Shown here: piece by piece, positions 24,048-35,790 of the stretch | Numbering within the stretch: position 1 is the first letter of the stretch | Layout: each line of letters begins with the position of its first letter | NCBI RefSeq assembly: GCF_032854445.1 | Contig: NC_088295.1 | Coordinates: forward strand, 89,384,644 to 89,448,643 | Direction of reading: 5' to 3' | Origin: Liolophura sinensis | Taxonomy: Eukaryota > Mollusca > Polyplacophora > Chitonida > Chitonidae | Length of the DNA: 64,000 bases | Notes under the pieces: generated by a model | Databases searched by the model: none | Told to the model about the DNA's origin: nothing | The model's input: the letters and a program-made list of their open reading frames with translations, nothing else | Position numbers and translations under genes: made by a program

Positions 24048-26261
24048 TCCATCCTTGTCAACACAAGATTAAAACTTTTTGCTGTCTTAAGGAAGTCTAC
24101 AGTAACCAATAATGCTATGTTGGATAGTTCGTAGATGCGAGTTGACTGCATAATGCGAGTTCCGTTGACCTTGGTGTTCAGGGATATAGCAAACGCGATT
24201 AAGATAAATTGCCAGCCATTTTAGCACATTGATTAAATGAATTGAGAATTTGGGTGTCCTCACAACGGTGGTGGTGGACAAGTGAGAAATCCCTGCAGAC
24301 AAGCGGGAAGGCGTAGATTCTCCCGGCTACACAGTCGTATTTCAGTCCGTACTAATTAGCCTCTAGACCAAACCACATTCAAACCGTTGAGTCTCTAGCT
24401 TCTGTCTAAGAGAACGGGAATTCCGTTTGATCCGGATAAATCCGAAGCTTAGCGCTGTATACACATCCCTGTCTAATACCTGCATAGTGTGGTGTGAACA
24501 AGTGGCGCGATTAACATATGTCTTCGTTGCGTTTGGACTTTAACATTAAAATGAGATGATCTTTGTGACAAGTTTGATGCCATTGATTCAATTGCACACT
24601 AAGATAATTTATATTAAACTATTGTTTTCGTATGTTAATGGTGTAATGGGAGCTTTAAACTTGTTCCATTCACTTAACTAGAGGCCTGGGTGTAAGACGG
24701 CATGGGCTTTTGCGCAATGTCGCAGCTATATTGTGGTTTTGCGCTTACTTATTAACTTATTTATTTATTTCTTTATTTATTTATTTCTTTATTTGCTCAG
24801 TACCGAAGAATAACGGTGAGGCTGGTGCCTGTCAGTTGTCTTTATCGCACGATGTCTGCTGGCGGATAAGCTTTTACCTAAGATGCTAATGTCGTTCATC
24901 ATTCCAGCTATTAACTTGTCACAGACGGCGATCTTTTCATTACTCTCCTTTGTCGGTAATTGCCTGCTTAGCTGGAAGCCTATGGCTGACTGTACATCTC
25001 AACTGATTTGACCAAAACCTAATAGATGAAAGGTGGGGAACAAGTGTCCGTGAAAGCTATGGTAACAACAATTTCCGAATTACTAAACGTCATGTGGTTC
25101 CTGCAATGCACACAGCTATGCTTGTGAATGTCACAGCAGATGTTAGTGTTGACTCCAAGAGAGAAGTATCCAAGAAACGTCATTTGATTCATCAGTGTGT
25201 CTCTCAGCTCACTATTAGTCATATCACTCGTGTAAAGATATTTTGACAGGTGTCCCTAAAAGTTGCGGGCTCGTTAATATTTATAACTTTCTTTCGCCTT
25301 ATTCCGGATTAGAGAATATATCGCTATCCATACGTCAGTGGTTGATGAAAAATGTCGAGGCTTACTTTGGACTATGACCTTAGTTATATGGCGAACACAG
25401 ATACCGTCTGGCCAATTTCACCAAATACGGTCCACCAATGTAACATATTGGCTAGACAGATATGCATTAAATTAAACCTCCGACAAAAACACGGTTTTAA
25501 AGGACAACCGACGTCAAAGAAACATAGTACCAGCCTTAAATCGCCTCTTTCCCCGACAGTTACTGATAATCCCCCAACCACCGGCGGATTGGCCCTAGTT
25601 TTGAGTTGTCAATTGTTGGCGGTCTAATTTAGGGTACGTGTCACTATCTTGATGTGTACAGACGCGCGTTGATCGCTTACGTGTGTGCGATCTCAGAAAG
25701 ATAGTGAACGTCTAGTTAAACATTTGCAAACCATAATTCATCACCACTCTAGGAGAAAAATGAAATATGAGGCTTCCCACTAATGTCCGTTTTCTTTGAC
25801 TGCTTATGTCCGGTTGATTTGATCCTTCCATTTAGAAAGGGCGAATGGCTATTTTATCTAAACGGCACTGTGTTTAATGGTTTACAAACCATTAGCAACA
25901 AACGCTTCCTGTCGCAAGGTTTCTCGAGAAATTATCTGAACTTATTGCAACAGCTAAGCAAGCGGAGCTCATTGCACTTTTTTTAATCTCATAATTTATT
26001 TTCAACCTGCAGAGCAATTGCTCTGTTACGATGTAGTTCCGGTGTAAATTGCTTCTGTGTGAGCGAAATCTTATCCCTGAAGCCATTTAAGCAAGCACTG
26101 CCCATTCTCCGTTAAATGTACCCCTGCCTAGCCCAGTGCGACCCTGTAGTTGGCATAGGTAAACACCCCACCTCCATCTCGCAAAACATTTTATGATGCC
26201 TATAGCGTCGTTACATGTGTGTATATAATCCAGCAAGCTGGACTGTTGAAAAGATTACAAC
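24048..26261. other. Non-coding stretch with an ATTT-rich simple repeat
   Basis: A (TTTA)n/CTTT-rich run lies at about 24749-24793. It resembles a SINE or LINE tail on the minus strand, but the adjoining sequence matches none of the families seen here. A 91-codon ATG frame at 25352-25627 (+) is unrecognised. Nothing else stands out. Confidence 0.5.
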
Positions 26262-26955
26262 ACGACATCAACAAATGCATGTGTATGTCACACATTAGTG
26301 GCATACACATGTATTTGTCATTGAAAGTACCACATATGCGGCACAGAGCAATTACAAACACATGTATTTGACATTGGTTGTACCACATATGCGCCACACA
26401 TTAGTAACATACACATGTATTTGGCATTGGAAGTAGCACATATACGTCACACATTGGTGACATACACATGTAATTGTCAACAGAAGTACCACATACGAGG
26501 CACACAGCGGTCACATACATATGCACTTGACATGAAAAGCAGCACATAAGTGTCATACAGCGGTCACATACATATGTATTTGGCATTAGAGGTACCACAT
26601 TTGCGTCATATATTGGTCACATCCACATGTATTTGACATTGGCAGTGCCACATTTGCGGCACACAACGGTGACATACACAAGTGTTTGACATTAGAGGTA
26701 CCACATTTGCGGCACATAGCGTTCAAATACACATTTATTTCATATTATAGGCACCACATTTGCGGCACACAGCTGTTACATACACATATATGTCTTTAGA
26801 AGTACCACACTTGCGGCGCACAGCGGTCACATACACATGTATTTGGCATTAGAGGTACCACATTTACAGCACACAATGGTCACATGCTCAGCTTTTTGAC
26901 GTACAGGAGTAACGTTTCACACATGCATCAAGCATTGTTCATACACACACACATG
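26262..26955. repeat. Minisatellite array, 53-bp units
   Basis: About 13 units of exactly 53 bp in the best-preserved part. A typical unit runs CACATTTGCGGCACACAGCG, GTCACATACACATGTATTTG, GCATTAGAGGTAC. Units differ by scattered substitutions, and the outer ones are more degenerate. Fifty-three is not a multiple of three, so frames across it close within one or two units. No function is apparent. Confidence 0.93.
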
Positions 26956-28385
26956 TATTTAACCAGGCCAGTGTGACTTTCCCAGCTGTGCTGATATTCC
27001 AGTTTTTAGTAGACCAGGTAAAGTTTTATATCTTTGCAATCAGTTTTGTGACTGAAACCCTGACAAATTAAGTCTTCAAGACAAAATAGACTTTAAAGGA
27101 AAGGAACATCACGTGATACGTACAAATGTTCAATTATTGGAAGAGATTGCTGTCCAATTTCTCCAAAAGAGGATCTCAAAACTTGTCTGACCGTTCTTAA
27201 TCGAAAAGTGTACGATAAAAGTGTATAGCAAATAGCATGACGCATGTAGCCTGATCTGTCAAGAGGAGGCGTAATGGTGTAAGAACGGTGGGGGCCCCCC
27301 GGACTCCCAGGTTCGGGACCTCATTACCCCCAAAAGAGCATAGCTGTGATGCTTGTGTGAGCCCGAGAACTTGTCTCGTGTCTTTATTGTGTTTATTGCT
27401 TAAAAAACTCTGTATTTCAGAAACAAAATGAACCAAGGCACACCTTATTTTCAACACTAATAATATCTCCACATGGCGTCTATGGATAATGCTGACGTCT
27501 GTGTGGTATGCAACATCGTGCCTGATTCACTAAATCAAATTAACAATGTAAAGCCGACCGCGTATGTTGTTGCAGCCATTTCCGCGGATTTCCTCATTTC
27601 CACGAGAACATTATTCTGTCGACCAAAACACACCCTTGGTTTTCGGTACAATTTAAACTATTCACTGAACGTTTCCTTAAGTCGCTGCCTACCAAAAGGA
27701 GTATTGGGCACCATGTGAACACGGTCAATGCTGGATGCTTCAAGGCAAAGCTTCTTGGATAGCGAGTAAAATCGACACGCGCACCTTACATCTGAGCTCC
27801 AGGGACCACTGAAGCTTAGTTGGAGGTTTCCTACGAAATAATCACTTAAACTTTGCACTGTCGAGTTGATCAAGTATGGTTGGTGTTGTTTTTTTCTGTT
27901 TTCGGTTTTTATTTAAAAGTAGAACTAATGTGTCTGTTATTTCTCATTGTTTGCAGGTGTTGAGCTGTCACAGATTCATCGGCTGGTTCCAGGTAGGCAA
28001 GTGTGTCAGATTACATGCCGATGTTGTTTCTGGCTTTTGTAAAGGCAAAAATTCAGCGATCTAGATCAATAGGTCTTGCAGCTAAGGATGACTTTCTTCT
28101 ATATTATCGACAATAGATGACGAGTGAAATGAAAGTATTCATAGTTCTATCCCAAGAGATCTATTTGAGCTAGAGAGGCGTGAGATAAGCAGCAAAAGGG
28201 GATTTACTCAGAATAAAGATGACCATTATTCTCCACACGGCAAACCTTTGACAGAGCTAATCAATGGCACACTTCATCTCTAAAGGAAGTAATTTTAATC
28301 AGACTTCAGCCTCTCAATTCAACAGATTTACCTGCCAGCAATATACCTTAATATTTTCCTTTTTGACATCTTGTGCTTTGTGTGT
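26956..28385. other. Non-coding stretch, no supported gene
   Basis: No gene is recognised. Overlapping frames of 71-91 codons on both strands (27197-27472 minus, 27473-27718 plus) do not match anything known. The stretch ends at the assembly gap. Confidence 0.5.
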
Positions 28386-28585
28386 NNNNNNNNNNNNNNN
28401 NNNNNNNNNNNNNNNNNNNNNNNNNNNNNNNNNNNNNNNNNNNNNNNNNNNNNNNNNNNNNNNNNNNNNNNNNNNNNNNNNNNNNNNNNNNNNNNNNNNN
28501 NNNNNNNNNNNNNNNNNNNNNNNNNNNNNNNNNNNNNNNNNNNNNNNNNNNNNNNNNNNNNNNNNNNNNNNNNNNNNNNNNNNNN
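28386..28585. other. Assembly gap (200 N)
   Basis: Exactly 200 consecutive N. The round number suggests an estimated or placeholder gap length, so distances across it should not be trusted. It sits amid a cluster of tandem arrays, which is a common cause of such gaps. Confidence 0.99.
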
Positions 28586-29021
28586 CCAGGGGGATGCAAA
28601 CTGCTCTGCTATCGCATGTTAATCGCTAGTTATTGCTTTGGTCTTTCTTTTTAGAGATTTCAATTTTATCCAATAACTACTTAATAGCCCAGAAAGGGAG
28701 GCGTGTGTTTTCTGTCCCACTGGTTCTGTACTTTGGGTAGAATTCCACATCATTAAAGCGGCACAGTGATACCCATGGTGGCATACAATAGTTCACAGGA
28801 TATGTGAAGCAGGAGGCAAGACTATAACAAGAAACTAGACCTTGGCACACAATTCACCCAACATGATCGCATAAAGCTGTCCAAATATAATGATTCGCTC
28901 TAAAGCAAAATGCTGGCTCATCTTCTTCTGGTTTACTTTGTAACACGCAGTGGTAACGGTTTATTTCTTGAACAGGCTAATTCTACCGTCTCGTTAATTG
29001 CCTGTGCATTTACGACGTGTA
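28586..29021. other. Non-coding stretch, no supported gene
   Basis: Nothing recognisable between the gap and the next tandem array. Confidence 0.55.
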
Positions 29022-29338
29022 GACGGCGGTAATGGTTCCTTGTTTCGCCAGCAATAGCTTGACGTCAAGCATTCCTGAGAGACGGCAGTAATGTTTCCTT
29101 GTTTGCAAGCAATGGCTTGACGTCAAGCATTCCTGACAGACGGTAATAATGGTTCCTTGTTTAGCCAACAGTGGCTTGACGTCAAGCATTCCTGACAGAC
29201 GGCAGTAATGGTTCCTTGTTTCGCCAACAGTGGCTTGACGTCAAGCATTCCTGACAAACGGCAGTAATGGTTCCTTGTTTTGCAAACAGTGGCTTGACAT
29301 CAAGCATTCCTGGCAGACGGCAGTAATGGTTCCTTGTG
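29022..29338. repeat. Minisatellite array, 59-bp units each carrying a CRE-like palindrome
   Basis: About 5.4 units of 59 bp running GACGGCAGTAATGGTTCCTT, GTTTCGCCAACAGTGGCTTG, ACGTCAAGCATTCCTGACA. Each unit contains the 14-base palindrome GCTTGACGTCAAGC. It includes the perfect cAMP-response element core TGACGTCA at 29060-29067, 29118-29125, 29177-29184 and 29236-29243; the fifth unit (29295-29302) has one substitution (TGACATCA). Spacing is 58-59 bases. The last unit is partial. Whether any CREB/ATF protein binds is unknown. Confidence 0.95.
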
Positions 29339-30536
29339 GCATGAATGCAATTAATAATGTGCTTAAAGGTTGTGAGTAAATGAGGAAAATCTTAGTCTCA
29401 GCATCTGCCAAATCCAATTAACGCAAATTTCCTCCACTTTTTTGTTAATTCGGCAGTTCCCGCGTGGCTAATCGAAATATGTTTAATGAGAACAATGTAA
29501 GTACTCCCAACTACTGTTATTTATTTGGAATCGAACTTGTATGCCTAGCACGGAGTGTCCTTCTTGTTGGCTATAGATAAGGTCATCCATCTTCACTGAT
29601 TCATCAATTAAACATATCTACAAGTGGTACTGCACTCTAGCAATGAACTTAGATGACGACAGCTAGGCAGCGTCTGGCTTGAGAAGGACATGGAGCCATG
29701 ATGAAATCCTTCGGGTTTACCTATTCTCCTCGTGTGGATCTCCGTCATAGTCGTATTTGTGAGGAGGGCTATAAAGCAAATCCAGTGTATGGAGACAGGC
29801 ACTAGGTCCGGGAGAGATCGACAGGTATCAGATAAGGCCACTTAACTGAGCTTGTTTCAGCACAGTGCGCTCAATTGTCTGTGAGAGCTGTCTCAATCGC
29901 TCTATTGATCATTATTGGCTGTTGTTCGTTACAGTTAGAAAAGACGACGTGCAAATTGTGTAGAAGGAATAAGCCGGCGGCGGTGTGGTACAGTGTGTGA
30001 CAGCATGTGTGCAATGTGTGAAGATGTGACTCGGGGATTCACGTAACCACGCAAGATCTACACCAGTTATCATCTACACGGCCCGCTGAAAAATTCATAA
30101 TGTTCTTACAGAGCGAGGTTTAAAGTCCTCTACACCATCATCCCTTGTGACGAATAACTCTTTCACTCATTCTAAAATGTGCCCCATTGCCCACAACACA
30201 TAGCTCCTTTGAGAATATTGCTCTCTGTCTGCGTCGTCAATATGTTTCACTTGTATAACATGAAGCAAATGTTAATGTAGTCTCTTGAAACATTTGGCAT
30301 TTGAAACAATTTGAAAAGTCTCAGAGAGTTTATAGCTTAATGCAGCGATTCTCTGATATGCTGAAATTACATTTCATTTGCCTTCATTTCTCAGAAGAAT
30401 TGTGACAAGTACTTAAAAAGGTGACATGGTCAATCTTACCATGAGTTATTCAGAGCGGGGGCGATTTAGTGTAACTGTATGAGGTGGTAGGGGATATATT
30501 CAAAATAACCAATTAGGCATTTGAAAAGAAGATTCA
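29339..30536. other. Non-coding stretch between two tandem arrays
   Basis: No gene or dispersed repeat seen. The longest frame is 77 codons on the minus strand (29608-29841), unrecognised. Confidence 0.55.
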
Positions 30537-31560
30537 GTAAAGGCGTAGCAATCTGCTATGCCAAGGTCCCCAGGATAACAAAGGCTTTGGAATCTGCTCC
30601 CTTTTACATAACATGTAAAAGTATGAGAATCTGTCTCTAATGCCCCTATAACAGTAAAGGCGCAGGAATCTGTTAACAAAGCCCCCAATACAGTAAATGT
30701 GTGTGAGAGCCTGCCTTGATATAACAGGAAATGTATGAGAATCTGCTGCCAATCATAAATGGCATGTAAAGGCGTAGGAATCTGCTACAATGCTCCATGA
30801 CATATAAAGGTGTAGGAATCTGCTACCAATGCTCCATGGCATGTAAAGGCGCAGGAATCTGCTACCAATGCTCCATGCCATGTAAAGGTGTAGGAATCTG
30901 CTACCAATGCTCCATGGCATGTAAAAGGCGCAGGAATCTGCTACCAATACTCCATGGCATGTAAAGGCGCAGGAATCTGCTACCAATGGTCAATGACATG
31001 TAAAGGCGTATGAATCTGCTACCAATGCTCCATGGCATGTAAAGGTGTAGGAATCTGCTACCAATGCTCCATGTCATGTAAAGGCGCATGAATCTGCTAC
31101 CAATGGTCAATGGCATGTAAAGGCGTATGAATCTGCTACCAATGCTCAATGGCATGTAAAGGCGCATGAATCTGCTACCAGTGGTCAATGACATGTAAAG
31201 GCGTATGAATCTGCTACCAATGCTCAATGGCATGTAAAGGCGTACGAATCTGCTACCAATACCCCACGGCCTGTAAAGGGCGTAGGAATCTGCTACCAAT
31301 GGTCAATGACATGTAAAGGCGTAGGAATCTGCTACCAATGCTCCATGGCCTGTAAAGGCGTAGAAATCTGCTACCAATGCTCCATGGCCTGTAAAGGCGT
31401 AGGAATCGGCTACCAATGCTCAATGACATGTAAGGCGTAGGAATCTGCTACCAATGCTCAATGGCTTGTAAAGGTGCAGGAATCTGCTACCAATCCTCCA
31501 TGATATGTAAAGGCGTAAGAATCCCTCACCAAGGCCTTCATAACACTAAAAGCATGGGGA
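30537..31560. repeat. Minisatellite array, 39-bp units
   Basis: About 25 units. The core, 30762-31510, is highly uniform: CATGTAAAGGCGTAGGAATC then TGCTACCAATGCTCCATGG. Both edges (30537-30761 and 31511-31560) hold much more diverged units containing ATAACAGTAAAGGCGCAGG-type sequence. Thirty-nine is a multiple of three, so the minus strand stays open over long distances (132 codons at 30901-31299; 77 codons at 30753-30986), giving a 13-residue repeat of the form IGSRFIRLYMPLS. No start context, signal or flanking exon supports a real protein, so I treat these as by-products of the repeat. Confidence 0.95.
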
Positions 31561-31690
31561 TCCAATCTATTGCTAGAGATGGAGATTCAATCAACACTGT
31601 GTGTGTCCGAACGATTAAAAAACAATTATCTGTATACAAAACACCAGACAGCCAATGTGCCAAAGTGGCCATATAGATAGTGAGTGGCCA

Positions 31691-31693
<3 letters not shown>

Positions 31694-31765
<72 letters not shown>
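31694..31765. repeat. (TA)n microsatellite, 36 units
   Basis: Seventy-two bases of uninterrupted AT dinucleotide. It is likely polymorphic between individuals. It creates false Ile/Tyr-repeat frames on both strands. Confidence 0.98.
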
Positions 31766-31769
<4 letters not shown>

Positions 31770-34700
31770 AGGTCGATCATCTGGATTAGGAAGTGGAGAT
31801 ATGTATGAAACTGTAGATATTTTAACAAAGGCGTATACAAGTACTCATTATGACTATATACATGTAGATACTTGGACAAGATGATATGTCCAGTCAGGCA
31901 TTTTGTCTTATCGCACCTCTGGCAATAGACAGTCTGATGACATGAGAGACAGCTTAACACCTAATAATTACAGATCACCATGCACAAAAATAATATTCTC
32001 CGTCTAGATGTAATTAGATTGCACAATTTGTCGTAAATGTCGATAACAATAATTTCCTGGAAGAAGGTAGGCCGATATACGTCTATACATAACTACAGAA
32101 ATATACTTTGTAGTAGACAGCTATTAATAGTCCACGTTTCTGGCAAAATTTCGGAGACCTTGAATGGCGGATACTCGTCGTTAAGCCTACACTTAGAAGT
32201 TCTCTCTATTAATGTTTAGTAATTGTTTTCCACAGCATTAAAATCACCTCTTGCTCTATATTCTGTGTATACCTAAATGGCCTATGATGTGTGAACAAAT
32301 AGAAAATAGTCATTGGCTTGATGTCCTTAACCTTTAGATGGATTCTTAAATGATTTGGGTAAAACCAACAAATTGAAACACATATGGACTTAGTTTTGTT
32401 CCCTGCACGCTTCCTCTTCACTAATTGTGTAGGATGTTTTGAGTTTTTTTTTCTATTTGATGTTTCTGTAGAGCGACACGCATAAAAACTGATGACATCG
32501 GCGAATGCATGTACTTCTAGACAGCCTAGAAAAAGAGATACTTCTTTAACTTGACCTATTCTACGCTTTAAATTGATTATCTGTCAGGTGTTTAGTTTTC
32601 CTTTTTAATCCGTGTCATCCGGGTTAACTTCACACAAGAGAAATGACAGTGGAGAAAAAAAACATTAAGCCAGCAGAAGTGACAAACGGGAATTGTTGGC
32701 ACAGCAGAAAAAACAATCCAGCAATGTCAAAAACTAAACCAGTTGGCACAGTGGGTTCCTGAATTTCCTCTTCTTGCCGTCGTATTTTTCTGGTAGCAAA
32801 TTTTGTACAGCTGACAATATTTGATTGCAAACATAGCTATCAAAGAGCTTACAATAGTTTTATGTGCTTTTTGAGAAGAATGTTTGACATTTTGTCAGCT
32901 GTCGGCTTATACTATAGCCGCATCTTACCAAAGCGTTATGAATGGCGTTTCTTGTGAAATGAGGATTGAATTTCCTGCGGAAGGCCGTTTATCATTACCT
33001 TATGTCTGGCCTTGTTACCAGATCAAAACATACTTTTAATGAGACTGTGACGTTTGAAAAATACCTCAAATTTACTTTGAATTACTTTAAATTGAGAAAA
33101 AAGTTGGTTGATTTCCGACAGTCTGGGTGATGACCGCGTGCTACCAAACACCTAAAGTTAGCCAATCGGGGTAATGATCAGACACGCCATTGCCTAACTA
33201 AGGGAATCCCAAAGGTATCCCGACGGAAGAAATGCCAGTCCAGCGGATGAGTACAAATCTTTTGCGTTATTTATTAGAGATTATTGCATTTTTTTGTTAA
33301 AAGCGAGATGTCATGTATAGCAAAAAGTGAGAGAGAAAGAAAGTTGATGGATTCTGCGAGGGTCTGATGGATTCTGCGAGGGTCTGACTTCTGGTTGACG
33401 GCACACTGTTGTGGCATATGAGATTCCTTTGCTTTGGTCAATCTCTTTATTTTGATTAAAGTCGTTTTTCTGATTTTTCGCTAAGTGGAATTTCAAGAAT
33501 CAGTTTTTGGGGTTTATAGAAATGGCAAATATGCGGAACGTTTGCTTCTGACAGCGGTACTGCTTCGCCTGGAAAGATGAATCTGTGATTAATATCGTGA
33601 CGGGCTTGCACAATTTTGATTATGGCGTCCGGAGTGGTTTGCGCAAGGCAGTGTTTGAATTTTAGACTTTTTTCACTCTTTCTATATCGCTGTACACTTT
33701 CAGAATAGCACAGCCGGTTAGACGTTTCGCAAGAAGAGTACACATAGAAATGGAGCTCATTACATTTCGCCATGACAGCATTAGAACTGCATGTATGTCA
33801 GGAAGTACGCAGCAAACAAAACACGTTCCTCCAAACAAACAAGGGGCTGTACTGTCTACATAGATATATCTGATACAATCAGGTTGACAACTGAAAATTA
33901 AGAGAACGGAGTGCTATGTGAGACAAATGGAACACTAAAACTTACAAACAACTTAATTTACTGTCTTTTGTGGCTTTAAAAGGTTTGAGAACGGATATCC
34001 TACTTCTTGGAATGAATCGAGCCTTTACGCTACAATCCACATTATCAATCTAGACTATGCTTATGTGCAAACAGTTTTTTTTACAGAAAATTATAGCGGA
34101 AATAATACGCAATATGAACAACATATGATTTTTTGAGAAACTAACCACAGAGTTCAGCGAAAATGGCGAGATTACACCACTTTTCCACTCTGGCGCAATT
34201 AATGAGAGATTCCCCAATGAAAGGTGGTTTCCTCGTTAAGCTGCTATTTTGACAGACATATATAATCGATGGTGACAGGAGTGGTCGGCAAGCCTTTGAC
34301 GTAGCTCGTGTCGAGGCACCTTCGCTAGCTATTACTATTATCCGTCGTGTTCTTCAAACGGGTATTACATTGTCTGGTCGAGCCAAAACCCGTTTTCTCG
34401 CTATTATAGCCTCTTCATTTACATTCGAGGAAAGACACTTAATTTGAAGTCCGAAACGCACGTTTGATCTCACAGCAATGGCCGATCAAAGAGTAGTGAG
34501 AAGTTAGACCGGCTATTAGGGTCTGGGATTTGGGCCAACAGCTGGCTAAAACTGCCGTGACATGTGTTTAAATACTTACCCACTACTTATATCGACTTTT
34601 TTTTTAAAACGGCCCATGGCCAGTCCGCCTACATTTAGCGATTTGGGGATTTGCCACCGTCTGAATACAGATTGAACAAACGCACTAGATCCTTTTGTAT

Positions 34701-35061
34701 GTACAGATAACAACCAGTTTCATATATAAATCAATGAGGTGACAGAAACTTGCTCTGGTGAGCTTGGTGTGAGTACAGATGTCTTCTTCAGCGAACCCTT
34801 ATTTATTCTATACTCTGAACACATTATGGTTGACTGGGACAAACAATATGCTCCCTGGATATAACGATATTTTGAATTCTATATCCTGATATGGACAACT
34901 GAACAACTTTTTGCAGTGTATTATACAATACACTTCCACACATTAATAGCTTTACGAATCCCTAACATTTTTTTTTTTAGAAATTTTCACCTTTAATTGA
35001 CCGAAGACGTAAAGGAAATTTCTTTTGGTAACCTTTACGTATTTTTATTAATGGTTTATAG
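31766..35061. other. Non-coding stretch with one short tandem duplication
   Basis: A perfect 20-bp direct repeat TGATGGATTCTGCGAGGGTC occurs twice in tandem at 33345-33384. A 105-codon minus-strand frame at 33456-33773 starts with ATG and looks partly coding-like (for example CLAQTTPDAIIKIVQARHDI) but matches no family I know. No other gene or repeat is seen. Confidence 0.45.
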
Positions 35062-35296
35062 GGCACCTACCCAAATTTCCCCTGGGCAGGTGGTAGATCT
35101 AACGGTTCGTGAGATTACAGAGACCTCAAACGATACCATTGAATTGCAGCAGGTACATGTTCCTAACAGGCCTTTGGACCCAAAGCCGTGGCAAATGAAG
35201 AAAAGGCTTTATCTGCGACTCACCTCTCCAGTGAAAAAAAGCTCTATAAACCTGTGCTATGAACTGGTCTGTTTTGGAGTCTTTTCTGTCTTTTAA
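35062..35296 (+). other. Possible exon, product unrecognised
   Basis: An open frame follows a potential acceptor (TTTTTATTAATGGTTTATAG, its AG at 35060-35061) and continues to a TAA at 35294-35296. A potential donor (GCAGCAG/GTACAT) lies after 35152, so the exon could be 91 bases or could run to the stop. The translation is non-repetitive and hydrophilic (ISPGQVVDLTVREITETSND, then PNRPLDPKPWQMKKRLYLRL). No domain is recognised. It could be real coding sequence of an unknown gene or chance; no neighbouring exon was identified. Confidence 0.25.
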
Positions 35297-35574
35297 AAAT
35301 AAGAAAGATGTATACCGATTAAATTACACTAGGGGACATTTATTTCAGGCTCAGACAGGATGGGTTGATCATTCAATATCTTAAATGTCATGGTTGCTTT
35401 ATTGGATGAAACGTTACGTCATTTTAACCACTATCATTTGACAACAATAGCTTATAATACAAACACACTTCAAGTTCTTTGTTTAGAAAATCAATTCTCT
35501 GTTCGTTTGTCATACATCATGGTTTCCGTTGTGCGGACGTTTAGAAACACCTACCACTTTCTCTAGCTAGAAGC

Positions 35575-35790
35575 TGGTCTTATGGTATTCAGAGTGCTGG
35601 GGGGCATTCCGTAGGAACACCCTGGGTCGGGAATTCTACCCTGCTCTTTGAAAGCATCTCTGCCAGATGACTGGGTTGCCCACAGCACTCTAGTCTCAGT
35701 CTCAGCCTGCTTCTCATTATCACTCCACACAAGGATGTACATACGTGCAGAAAGCTGATGATGGTACAGAGATTAGTAAGTAAGTAAATA
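35575..35790 (+). mobile_element. Possible dispersed repeat with (GTAA)n tail
   Basis: About 200 bases of GC-richer sequence (including GGGGGGCATTCCGTAGGAAC and CACCCTGGGTCGGGAATTC) end in ATTAGTAAGTAAGTAAATATT, a short tandem tail typical of SINE or LINE 3' ends. No tRNA-like boxes, second copy in this window or target-site duplication were found, so this is a suggestion only. Confidence 0.25.

Noticed and set aside
28264-28654. Frames of up to 121 codons spanning the gap
   Set aside because: They consist mostly of undefined residues from the 200 N.
30753-31299. Minus-strand frames of 77 and 132 codons as a repeat protein gene
   Set aside because: They are produced by a 39-bp tandem repeat whose length is divisible by three; no promoter, splice site or non-repeat exon supports them.
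26262-31560. CRISPR array
   Set aside because: The repeats are contiguous tandem units without unique spacers, in a eukaryotic context with no cas genes.
31538-31960. 140-codon minus-strand frame
   Set aside because: Held open by the (TA)36 microsatellite (Ile-Tyr repeats); the flanks are not recognisable.
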